Below are positions 1 to 12,107 of a DNA stretch of 64,000 nucleotides, in pieces (the stretch's first letter is position 1; each line of letters starts with the position of its first letter). The translations under genes and the position numbers were made by a program. Source of the DNA: Mycteria americana (taxonomy: Eukaryota; Chordata; Aves; Ciconiiformes; Ciconiidae); the NCBI RefSeq assembly GCF_035582795.1, contig NC_134368.1, positions 11,619,501 through 11,683,500 of the forward strand, in the 5' to 3' direction. A model generated the notes under the pieces. The model had not been told where the DNA came from. It was given only the letters and a program-made list of their open reading frames with translations, and did not search any database.

Positions 1-3000
1 TGTTTATATTTTTTCATCCCAAGTGATCATTCTGTTGTACAGTCGAAAAATGTTGTTGTACAGAATTTGATTTGTGTTCTTGTTTTATTTGTGGTTTTGT
101 CTTTAAACTTCTATGACTTTGTAATATGAAAACGCACATTGGATTTATTTCTCATGCCTTGTATCCCCAAAGTATTGAAAAATCCTGTACCGTACAATAA
201 TGTTTATAGAATCTGAAGTGTGTCAAACTCATTTAAAATGTTAATTGTGTATGTAGTGAGTAAATAATTTATACCGCTGGAACTGATAATGTTTCATTGA
301 TATCTAATTTCAGTGTAGGGAAAAGATGTGAAAAAGTTTTTTTCAGTTATTCTGGGACCTGCTGCCGTTTGGACATCACAGCTTCAATGGAAGTATGGGA
401 CAGTGTGAAACTAGCCTGCATTTTATTAGATTTTGCAAAGATGTCTTCTTAAACCTAGCTTACATAAAGAAATTCCTTTAAAAAGGATTGTTAAGAATTT
501 CTGCCAAATATTTATATACCTTAAAAATAGCTCACTCTCTGGAATTTAATAATAGCGGGTTAGGTTTTTAGCCTTTAATTAATTCCTTTTGCTCTATTCT
601 AGCAACACAAAGGGATTGCAAACCTGAGGTAAGGCAGTAGCTGAATGTTTTCCAGGTACAGTGTAATCCTTCTCTGGCTTCCCTTCTACACAGTCTTGGT
701 GGCTTGTCTCGCTCTGTGGTTTCCGAGTGGACAGATGCACCAGAACTGCTCTGCCCTTGCAGCAGGCACTGCCAAACCATAGAAATGCTCTATCTACCAG
801 AGAGCAAGAGTGGCACAAACTGGGGGCCCCAATAGATCAGTGTCCATGTACACCAACCTGAATCCGTCACACGATGCTCCTTAAGTGGTTTCCTTCTCAT
901 TCACCATCCTCTTTGTTTGTGCTTTGAACACTCTGTGCCAGAGCAAGGGGCAATGCAGAAGTTTGAGTGCCAATAGTAGAAAAATAACAACGGATGGGAA
1001 CAGGATGAAACGTAACTCTTCCAATTCCATGCCGACACTGTAGTACTCCCCACGATAATCTTGTACCAGTTTCCAGCGATGATGCTGAAGCCCACCGCTG
1101 CAGGTACACTAGAGCATTTCCAAGCCCCCATAGCCTGCATCAAGCCGCAGGGTGAGTACTGTAAAGACCGCTCGCCTACCTCACTGGGGAAGGCCCTGAA
1201 GTCCAAGTTTGGGAAGTGTATTCTTAAATACCTTGTGTCTGCTTTGCCAGGATGCACCAACCTATGCCTTGTTCTCATTCTCTGGCTGCAAAGATCTGCT
1301 CACAATCTCAAAATGGTATATAACTTAGTTATTGTACAGCTTCAAGCCTCAATTCCAGAGCAGGCTGATAAAGAAATGAAAGGCCAGCTAGAAATTAATC
1401 TAATTAAAGCTAATCCTCTTGGAGTGGCATAATCTTAAATTAGGGCACAAAAATGAAACTAATGCCTCTCCCTCTTTCTGTGAGAGATAACTGGGGTCTT
1501 TCTTAACAATTCGAGTCTTTCCTGGAAAGATGAAACCATGTGATGAGGGGAAACTACCCCTTAATTACTATTCTCGCTCCTTTATAGACTTGCACAAGCA
1601 TCTTTTTCAGTAATTATTTGCCACTATTTGCCAGTATACCAACAACATGAACTCAAATACCAACAATTATCTGCGTAACTTCAACCTCTTCCACGCTTTA
1701 AAAATTTCCAGAGTCAATACTATGGCCAGGATGAAGCCAGGCTGAGATCAGCCCTCTGTATGCAAAGCAGTTAGCTGAAACTTGTTTGCAACCAGGAGAT
1801 AATCGGTGATGGTGGGCACATATCTCTGACCTTGTCCTTGCTCATTTGGGCGTTGAATAAAACGCGTCTGCGTGTGTCTTAGAGAATCCAGAACAGCACG
1901 TGCTGCAACTTCACTCCCTGGCGAGAGGGTGAAGGCACGAACAGGCAGATGTTCATCCTCCTGTTGGAAGGTGCTGGATGGCTAAGCACACGCCATCAGA
2001 CTTACACCACCTCCGTCTCCTGGAGAATGCTGGTTGTCCCGTTGCATCTTGCCTGTTTGTTTTATGCTCTTGTGGGAAAGAGACAGAGGTATGAGATGTT
2101 GCTGCCATTCATTGCGATGACATTAGCTTATACCATGAAAGGATGCACCCTGTGGTGCCCTAAGATGTAATTTTCCTTGCTGGGCAACCACGTAGTTAAC
2201 AGGATGGGGCCTTGTGTGAGCAAAAGAAAGTCCAGTTTAATTCAAAACAGACTTAACAAAGCTGATCTGAAAGTCATGATTTCTCCTTTAGGTGATCCTG
2301 GCTGGGATCTTCGTGCCTAACTTTAGGTGTCTACTCCAAAGCTGCCTTTGTATCCTAAACACGGGTGTTACTCTACATATTTGTTAGAGATGTAGTTAGT
2401 ACTGTCCATGGATATAAAGAATGATTTGTTTCATCCTTGAGTTGAAACATACTTTTGGACAGGTGACTCGTACCTTAAATTTCGCTCTTCTGTATTTTCT
2501 AGGTCTCCATTGCTTAGGCTGGGAGCCTTGATACCTACCTCGGATGTAAATACATATGCAGCAGGTCCCTGAAGCTAGGTGGGGTGACTCTGATCTGCCA
2601 GTTTCTCCTGATGTGTGAACAATGTAAGTCAATGACAGCTCAGATTGTTTCTGCAGCAATTACACAGAGCAGCAATTACATTTCTGCAGCAATTACAAGG
2701 AGTGGCACTGGAGGTACAGGGAAATGAGGGGGGAAAAAGAGAGAGAAGGAAATACAGAGAGGGTATTGGCCAGGTTATGAAATCTTTAGCCTAAGCCTAT
2801 TCTTGAGGCCAGCAGTGAGGCAGCGAGTGGTTCACAAATCACTTCTGAAGTCAGATTTGTGCAGCGGGGAGAGGGCTGCTCACCAGGAGGGACCCCAGTT
2901 TCTTCTTGGTACACCTCTGCCTGCCTTACTTTAGGGATTTTGGGAAAAAGGCCCTTTAGGTTTTCTTAGGGACAGAATCCCTATTGATTTGGTGACAAAA

Positions 3001-6000
3001 CTGTGCAGCAGTCTCCAACAGGATGAGACCGCGGACAGGCGAGAGCAGAGGGAGGTAATGGAGAAGAGGAGGCCGTGAGCAGCAGGGCTTTTGTATGCAG
3101 TGAGAGAGGAGCCCTGGTTGAGGGGCACCCATCTCCCTCCCTCCAGGAGGCAAGCTTATCTCTCTGCCTACCCGTTGTGTTTACCAACTCTCCCAAACGC
3201 ACCCCGAGGCGTAGGACTGATGTCCAAGGGCAGGGGTGTCCTCCTGCGGAGGAAGAAGCGCTCGGCAGCAGGGAGACCGAGGGCAGAACCCGGGGAGAAA
3301 GGCAGTGGGAGGAAGAGGCAGGAGGCGAAAAGGGATAAAGGAGATTTGTGTCTGATGGGGAAAGAAATTGCAATTTATCGCTGTCCTAAGCAGCCGACTG
3401 CTTGAATGGAATGACACCTGCCCATGGGGAAAGGTTAGAAATACCCTCTGGGGACAGTCCCTTAGACGTTTGCCAGCAGATTTGTAACGCAAAAACCCAA
3501 GAAAGCCTAGGCAAACACTATGCTAGATTAACAGGTTGAAAATACAGATTGATAAATCCAAGGAGAGTATCCTTGTGATGACACTGCAAAATCCAGTGTC
3601 CAGTGCAAAATCCTGCTGGCCCTGGGCAGCTGCCGCAGTGACACTGTGTGACAGGAGTGCTCCCTGCACAGGGTGCAGATTTAGTGCAGGGCACCTCATT
3701 GTGGGGCTTCCCCTGGCCACCACGGCCAAAGGGCTGATCAACAGGGGCCACCTGGCACTTCAACCCTTGGCATATGAGTTATCTGCAAAGCAGAAAGGGA
3801 ATGTTTAATAAGACATGTGGTTTCCATACCTATATATATGGAAAAAATTATAAATGATACAGGTTTCCATACAGGATATTATTAGGGCTGCAATCAGGAT
3901 AATTAGAACACTGTTTGTGAACTCCGCTCTCCACCCTGCCGTGGGAAATAAGCCCAAAGTTGAGGCAGGCTGTGGGGCTGGCATCCTTCCCGTGGGGCTG
4001 TCTCTTCCACGTTAGTGCTCTTTCCCACTTCGAAAGGGAAGACTTCAGCTGCCTTCAGCTGCAGCAGTGGAGCCACCTTCCCTCACACATGCCTGACTTA
4101 TAGACCATTTTAAAGTATGCCATGGGGGCGTCTAATATGCTAATGAAGAAAGTGGGTGGAATAGCAGGAATTTGAGCACAGCTAAAAATGTACGTGCCTA
4201 ACAATTGCAAATCAGCCTGTGCTGAAGTTACCTAAATGGGTTGGCATCGGTGGAAGGTGGGTGCCTCTACACCTCTTCTTGTCAGTTTTCAGTGAGTACA
4301 CGGCTAAAAAAAAATCATACGCCTCTGTATATGGGCCTACTGTTTCAGCCAGGGTTATAGGCAAAGGTTTATATCAAACTCCTTGAAAAATACAGTTACC
4401 TACTTTCCACTCTTATTCATATACAGTAGGAGGAACAGTCTCTTCATGCAAACACATCCCAGACTGGTTGCAGGCATAGTATTTTAGGTATGTCATGACA
4501 TCTGGGTGTATGAACAGAACTAAGTATCATCTTGAAATGGACTTCTAAAATCTTGGCGAGTTTTTGCAACTAGATCCATAGCGGGGGTATATAAACGAAA
4601 GTTCCATATATTGTGGCTTGTAGCAAAGCCTTAAATCACTCACAGATTTGTGTGATTAGGGGTATAAAATCACAGTCTGGTTTTCTTTCTGCAACTCAAG
4701 CCCAGCTCTTGCATTGCTGCTTTTATATGATTTGATTTTTCAGATCAGAACTAAAGTTTTTTGGATGCATGAAAGAAACATTTGTAAGCACAGCTGCAGG
4801 CAAAGGTTTTTTAAATATATACCTGCAACTGCAGTAGCTGAATTTGGCTAAAATGTGATTTCACAGAGAAGAAAGCATGAAGCCATTACAAAATCACTGC
4901 ACACAAAGGTGATCAACTGAAAAGAGAAAAATCGCAGGCAATATTGTCTGATACCGCATCCTGCCAAGGCAAAGCCACCCGTGCCAATGGGAAAAAGTAT
5001 GCAGGAGATCGTGCTCACAGAGTTGCAGCCTGATCAGTATGTTATATGCCTCTTTGGGAAAGTAAATGTTAGCAGGAAAGACTGGTGTGGGAATGGATGA
5101 AACGGGGCTACAGCCGCAGGGCAAGTACAAAAAAATGGGGACAGTCTTCCTAGGAGTGCTGAAACCAGAGGAGGGCATGCCCCGGGTGTTTGCTGCTGCT
5201 GCGGAGAGCCCGTTTGAAAGGCTGCACCTTCTGGGTGCTGCGCGGCCGAGGCTCTCGTGCCTGCTCCTGCCAGATGCAGGTGATGAGGAAAGGCTGCGAA
5301 GCTCTGGGCTAGGGAAGGGAGATGAATACAAGAACCCTCTGACTGGGGAGGGACTCACAAGGTCTGATTGATACTTTTAGCGGAAGGTAGGTATAGCTCT
5401 GAGCACTGACCAGGCGGTGGGGGAAGAGAAGATGCTAGTGGAGAGCAAGACCAAAGAGGCCATGTCTGAGGGGCAGCAGTGAGATAAGGTGTGGAAGTGG
5501 CAGATGTGGGGTTGGTGAAGAGTGATGTTTAATGAAAACATGCCAACGCCAACTGGAGGAACCATGGGAGAAAATTCAGGAGTCCAGGGCAGGTCCATCT
5601 ACATGGGGAGCTGTGATGGTAGCGTGAAGGTCTGCAGAGCTGCCAGAGGAGTGCCCCAAGCCCTGCAGAAGGCAGAGGCGAGAGGAAGAACTGATAATGC
5701 AATGAGATCGGCTCGTGCATGGAAGCAAGATGTTCACTCTGCTGCCGTGTGCTGGGGAGGCAGTGGAGGCTGCTGGCAAGGTCATGGTCCAGGATGGGAC
5801 ATCCACAGGCAGTATGTCAGTGAGGGATGAGGGTGGTGAGGGAGTGAGATGAAAAAAATATGATAGGTTTGAGAACAGTTTCAGTCCCTGGAGAGAAGAG
5901 AAAGGAAATCAGTGCAGAAAACCCCAGAGCTGTGAGCTCACGGGTGAGGGAAGCCAGGAGAGCTGCTAGAGGTGCTGGAGGAGCGTGGGAGGTGAGAGGA

Positions 6001-9000
6001 GTGAGGAGGAGTAAACATTTGGGTGAAGGCGTATCTTTCTGTCCCAGGATTATCTGCTAAAGTGCAGCAGTGCCAAATCCATGTTTGCTGGATCCCAGCT
6101 GCCCAGCAACCAGCCTTTTGCAGCTGCGCTTTTACCAGCCTCGCTGCCTCGAGGAGCGGGGAGGATGGTTTGTAAAAGGATTTCTTTGCTCTGTTACGGT
6201 GTGGCAGAGGTTATGCACGGCTTGGGGACTGCAAATATTACCAGCAAAGTCTAGTGCAGGAGAGGATGAACCGGGACTCCAGTCCTCTCAGAAAGCCAAA
6301 ACCATGTCTATTTTTTTCCCTGGGGTTTCTGAAGCTCTCAGGGAGAGGAGGGGGTGACACCCAGAGGTGTTTGCAGGTGCAATGTGGCTATGTGGAAAAC
6401 TGGGTGCTACACTGTTTAAGGTCCTTGTGAATAACTCAACTTTTCAGTTTGATTCGAGCCAAAGCTTTTCTTTTTCTTGCTGAAATAAGCAAACAAGTGA
6501 CGTGATTTCAGCTTTCTTCCTTTGCATGAGGCGTTAGCAAGAGGAGCGCAATGGCTTTTCTCTAGGCACCGCTCCAGAACAGAGAAGAGGAGGTGGAGGC
6601 TCACTTCTTGCCCAACGGTGAAGATGTTGGTTTTGGATGTGAGCGACCAGATTGAGGTTGCACCATTTCCCAAGGCAGGTCTGACCCACGCCCTCCTGCG
6701 TTTGGGGCAGCCCTGAGCAGTAGGTGTTAGAGGGAAGGGGAAGGCTCCCTCATGCACTCCCAGTGTTGCTGCATTACCTTATTTTAAAATCTTTAAAAAG
6801 TCACTAGACTTGGAGCCTGTGAGTATTAGCCTCAGTTCTGGTGACTGGGATATTCATTAAGTAACGGGGACAGCTGAACTTTGTTAATGGCTCCCAGGAC
6901 CAGAGGATGGGAATGATCTCAAGCAACAGAGATGAAGGGAAACCCATCCGACAGTGACACTAAGGTCTGCAGCATGGTTTGCAGGTCCCCCAGAGGAAAA
7001 GAAAAGAGAGTCAGGAGGGTTTGTATGCCAGTCCCACGTCAGCACTGAGTCCCTTGCTAGTACACCAGGAGCAGAATTGCCACACGTGATTGCTTGCATC
7101 CTACCCTCCTTGAAAGATAAATTTAAAGTTGTATTTTTCATGCTAGAAATACTTCTAATTACTTCCAATTCACATGCACTCATCAGGTTGTGTAAACATC
7201 TTAGACACAGCACGCTTGCAGAGGCTTTAGATCTAGCACTAGTTCTTTGTGCCAAGAACGCCGTAGCCTGCAACCGTCTCCTCGTCCAGGAAGCTAGCTT
7301 TGGGCTTTGTAACAACAATGTCGTCTAAAGCCTGGACATCGGATCGTCTCAGGAGGCAGCACTGCCCCCTTAGCTGGCTGCCATGTGCTACCTTCAGCAG
7401 GGATGAAGAACCTGGGTTTGAAAGAAGAAAACCTTATTACTATGAAAAAGCATAGAAGTTTGCAAAAATACATGGGGGAATCAGTCATTAGAAAAGATTA
7501 TAATTTTTCTTCCATTTTGCAGTAGCTGAGTGGTAGATTTCTCAGAAACATTTATATTGGTCAAGAAAGAATGTAAACATGGAGTAGACTGATGAGCTTG
7601 CAGTCGTGGGATAACCCTCCCCAGTAGCTTGGTAGCTGGTACACAGGAATGAATGCAAACAGATGCGTGTGTGTTTGAACTTGTCTTTTCCACTTATGTC
7701 TAGTGAACTAATTGATGAAAAAAAACCAAATCAATTTTATTATTTCATATTGGTGGCTGACTCAGTTAGTTTACTTTTTGTTGGTGTTTAATGATTTAAG
7801 ATGGTTGTTAATACTGTTTCATTATTAATAAGTAGTTCAGAGTCTGGGCTCAGTCTGGGCTTTTCTTAATTATTGTTAAATTTAAAGAAATAAAAAACAT
7901 TGCAGTGTGGGAAGTGAGGACAAGGCAGACGTATGAGGCAGCATTATCAGTATGTGCTATACCCCCTGCAGCAAGGATTTCTGTCTCTTTCTGCTCATTT
8001 ATTGTGTGTTTATTTGCCTTTTCATTTTCCCATGATGATGTCAATATTAAGGGAAAAATGCTGAAACTGAGGGATTTTAGCCTTTGATACAGAAGGATTA
8101 CAGCCTGCAAACACAATAAAGAGTTCCTAGGCTTATTTTGAACCTTTCATTGACTTCAGCAGTAGCAGAATCTGGCTCTAAATGCCTTTGGATTATGTGC
8201 ACTCCACAGGAAATGTTCAGTACTATGTGCAGCAAAGTTAAGAATCAGAATATGTCTTTCTTTAAAAGGAAAATAGAATTTTCTTAGAAAACAAGAACCA
8301 GACTCTAGCTGCAGTTTCACTGGTGGGATGAGCTGCAATACAGGGTCCAGGCCCTAGAGCTGCCAAATATTCTGTCACCCTAAAGCCAGGTCTTTCCTCT
8401 AGCTCCTGTTTCCAGATTTCCTCTCTTTTATACACACACACACACATATTTATATTTATATTTATATTTATATTTATATTTATATTTATATTTATATTTA
8501 TATTTGTATTTGTATTTGTATTTGTATTTATATTTATATTTATAATTCTTTATATTGTTTATTTAGTGTTTTACACAGCCTCATTTGAAATAGATGCTAA
8601 ATGAAGTCTAAAATCTAATGCTAGGGACTTTATCTTGAATGCCATATGGATTGTCTCCTGTATCTTAATTATTTTTCTCGTTGTTGTTATGGTATTTGCT
8701 TCATACATACCTGACTGTTTTCTCCCTTTATGGAAAGTTTCCTTCAGTGTGCTGCACATAATGAGTCATAGCTTAACTGATTTGAGAAGGTTAAGGAGAA
8801 CAGCTCTGTGGGCTCATCAGCCTGACCCATGGGGTTTTGGCATGGTGCCCCGGGTCTTGCAGGCTGGTGGGTTCCCAGCTGCAGCGATACAAACCAAACA
8901 GCATCTCCTCCCTACCACAGAAGACATTTCTCTCACGGTAGGCATCCCCAGAGGGCTTAACAACGTGTAGTCTGGTGATATCTGAACGAAGAGTGGCTCT

Positions 9001-11870
9001 TTGGTCTTTGGCAGAGGGCTGCTGCAGGCGCGGGCCGTTCGATACTCTGCTTGCGGAGGAGGTGGCTGGCTGCGTGCACCGGTTCTGCCTTCATCTCCGG
9101 TTTGTCCATTCCTGAGGTCGGGTGCAATTCCCGTAAACTGTGTGAGCACCAGTGATTGCAGCACTGGTTTACATGAGTAAATAAAAAAGGTTATGCTTGC
9201 TGAAAATCCCTAAGCTCCGTGCTGCTGATTTTTTCCCTATTTTTATTATCTTCACATTGGAAGCTCTGTGCATCTGGATCCTCAATGGAGAGGCTGCGGA
9301 GTCAGACGTGAACATGTGTTAGGGGAAGGGATGACCGCCCTGCTTGGTGCCTCTCTGCCTTTGGGGTCATTCCCAGCTCACCCAGGACTGTGCTGCTGGA
9401 TGGTTCTCTCTGGAATGGCGTAAAACCGGAGCAGTGTAAGGGATTCATGTGTCTCAGCTCTCTTTCCCCAGGTTTGTTCCCCCACTGTCCCTCCATGCAC
9501 ACTTCTTGTGCTTCACATGATGACACACAAATATCTGCAGCCAAGACCTTATTCTTCACCCTTATGAACTCCCAGGTGCCCAAAGCCCTGTGAGGTTTAT
9601 AAGAATTCAGTAGCAAAACTGAATCTTCAGTCTTCTGAGTAGTTTCTTGCCAATGAGATGCAATGTTTCTCCAAAACATATATGGCATGCTTAATTTTTA
9701 CTGATTCTAGGAAAAGCCTGATGAAGGCAGGCAGACTTTCTTCTGGTTATAAATAGATGAAAAAGTCCCTGAATTTAACATAATTTACAAAAAAACACAC
9801 CTTAAATTCTGTCTTTTCTCTATGGCCATAAGACCTGTCCGGACACCTCTCTGCTGAACCAATGCAGGCAGCGTACATGTAGTAGTTAGGGTTTTTTAAT
9901 GATTCATATCTGTCTGAACCCTGAAATCACTGTTCGGTCATTATTCAGACCTTACTCAGGGGTAATTCCCATTATATGGTGGTGCTTCTCTGGCAGCTGT
10001 TGCAACTCCTGGCTTTGACGTCTTTTCCTTTTGCTTTCTGCCAGCACCGTCCTACCAGCTGAAGTGGCTCCCGGTGTTGGTGCTTCTTCCTTTTTCTTAT
10101 GTTGAGGAATCAGTTTGAGCTAAAAGCTTAGAGTTGTGACTCCCCAGAAAGACACTCTGCAACTCTTGCTTGTAGTTCAATGCGTACGCACTACAGCAAC
10201 CGGGAGCAGACACACAGAATGCACTCTTGCTTTTCTTCTTTCTTACTTTTAGGTATGGGAAAATGCTTTCCTACAGCCTGCCCTGGTCACCACAGAAATA
10301 CAATGTTTCTGGTCCTGGAAGTGGACGGTTTTTATTCCGGAAAAGGGTGGAAGAGGGTATTTCTGCAGATTCAAAGAAGTATCTTCCTCCTCCCCTCGCT
10401 GTCCAGTCCTTTCTCCCCCGCTCTCCTCTTTCTGCAGAGCTTTTGGGCACTCTGGATGGAATAGAAGCTAATAGCTTTTTTTGCTTTGTTTGCGCAACTT
10501 CAGTAGCCTGGATGGTGAGCAGATGTCTGCAAGCCATTGCATAGGCATTACTAGTTTGAAGCCTGATGGCCAAAGTCAAGAATGAGGATAGGAAGTAGAA
10601 ATCTATGTTCCAGCTTTGCCAGAAGTCCCCAGGCAGATCAGACTGTCTGTACATCCTGTTTCCATGTTTGAAATGAGTGAAAATAAGACATATCTGTTCC
10701 ACAAGTCTGTTCTGAAGCTTTATTTACTTCAAATCTTCAGGCAAAAAACAACGCATAGAGGCAAATAATTTTTTACTGCTTGTTTGCTCTTTGCTGGATT
10801 TTGGGAAGAAAATTCCAAATTTGCCTGGTTCCTGCTGTTCCAAGCCTTGCTGACAGTAGGAAAGTTTTGCCCATAAACCTATATAGGCATAATTGTACTA
10901 ACAAGAGCTATTGCTGTGACGACAGACACAGCAGTGTGACAGCACAGCCAGTGGAAATCCCCTCCAACGTTATAAACCATCATGGCAAAATTGTGCTGGG
11001 GTGGCTCCACTGCACCCCTGGGCCCTACTGCCATGGTCTTGTCGGGGTAAAAAAAAAAAAATCACATCCACAAAATTCACCAGCACATAGCGGTGCTGGT
11101 GAAACTTCAAATGGTAGAGCACAACTTTAGCAGGGACTATGGTATTCTTTGTGTTGTTGTGGCTGTGGGGATTTTGGGTGTGAAGAGGTGCGGTCCCTGA
11201 TTGACAGGACATAGCTGGCAAAAGCCTCAAGCAAAGACACATTTGTACCAGCCAAACCTGTGGATTTTGGTTGTGGGGCAAGGTGGGGCTGAAACAGACT
11301 CCACTGGTGAAATCTCAGTTTTAGCACTACCCTCCGCATCCCTATTAGAAATGCTTCTGCAGTGCAGCTATCTATCTCAGCCGAGCATTTACAAGACAGA
11401 GAAGGCTTTGCTCAGGCGCCTGCAGAAGGGAGCTTTTTGGTACACAAAACATTTTGTCAGAGTAAGGTCTATTTTCTTTCTTTTTAATTTTCCCAGTCTG
11501 TTGATGAAAGGCTGCTGTGGTAAGTCACAGCTGGGCAGGTAACCATCGTTAATGAGTAATTCTTGTGTCTGATATCGGCATTGATCTGGTCCATATTTTG
11601 CAATGTAATGTCATCTCCTGAGTGGGCTCCTTGTTATTGCTATACCATGCTTTTAATTAGCTCCTGAAGGGAAAGAGACGGGAAACGTCTGGATGGTATA
11701 CCATCTCTGATTACAAGCAACATTAGATCAGCTCCTGTGGAGGTGCTCTTAAATACTTGCTGAGTAGACTGGTGATCATCTGCGAGGGTCAGGCACTTTG
11801 TAAACTCTTCACTCGCTGTGGTTTAGGGAGAGTATCTCGCTACATAGCATTCCCATCTACCCACAAAGAT
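1..11870. other. Intergenic region upstream of HGFAC
   Basis: I see no exon or recognisable protein here. The open frames are short, overlap on both strands and match no family I know. The first few hundred bases are AT-rich and could be the 3' untranslated end of the upstream neighbour, which in other vertebrates is RGS12 on the same strand. That rests only on synteny. A simple repeat lies at 8432-8544. Around 3040-3340 the + strand is rich in purines (GGAGGAAG-type runs). Confidence 0.6.
8432..8544. repeat. CA dinucleotide run followed by TATTTA/TATTTG hexamer array
   Basis: About seven CA units (8432-8446) run directly into a tandem array with a 6-base unit. The unit is TATTTA at first, changes to TATTTG for about four units near 8503-8525, then returns to TATTTA. 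This is seen directly. It is a compound microsatellite and likely length-variable. Confidence 0.9.
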
Positions 11871-11883
11871 GTTAATTATTAAC
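11871..11883 (+). promoter_or_regulatory. Perfect HNF1 palindrome in the HGFAC promoter
   Basis: The 13 bases GTTAATTATTAAC match the HNF1 consensus GTTAATNATTAAC at every position and form a perfect inverted repeat. The site lies 159 bases upstream of the HGFAC start codon. HNF1A/HNF1B drive many hepatocyte genes and HGFAC is mainly made in liver, so this is a likely main promoter element. No clear TATA box is visible between the site and the ATG. The transcription start cannot be placed from sequence alone. Confidence 0.75.
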
Positions 11884-12041
11884 AACGATAACAGCTCTGC
11901 TTACTTAGAAAGCTAAAATACCCTAAAGTCAAGGAAATCGCAGTCCCTTGCGAAAGCTTGTTGCTGATTCACCCTTCCGCTTCAGCCCAGCCCTGGAAGT
12001 TTCCCTCTGCCAGGCAAAACCTTCATGAGAGGAGAGGAAAG

Positions 12042-12107
12042 ATGAAAGTCTGTGTTCCTTTCACTCTTGTCTTGGCTCTGACTCTGAGCAGTGACTGTGC
12101 AAGGATG
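12042..12107 (+). CDS. HGFAC: HGFAC exon 1: signal peptide
   Basis: Encodes residues 1-22, starting [17 protein letters not shown], a typical secretory signal with a hydrophobic core of about 12 residues. The start has A at -3. The exon ends in phase 0 at a strong donor (ATG|GTAAGT). The 5' untranslated part upstream is not delimited. Confidence 0.85.

Noticed and set aside
1061-1432. 123-codon open frame on + upstream of HGFAC
   Set aside because: No domain, and an overlapping minus frame of the same length. Nothing supports coding.
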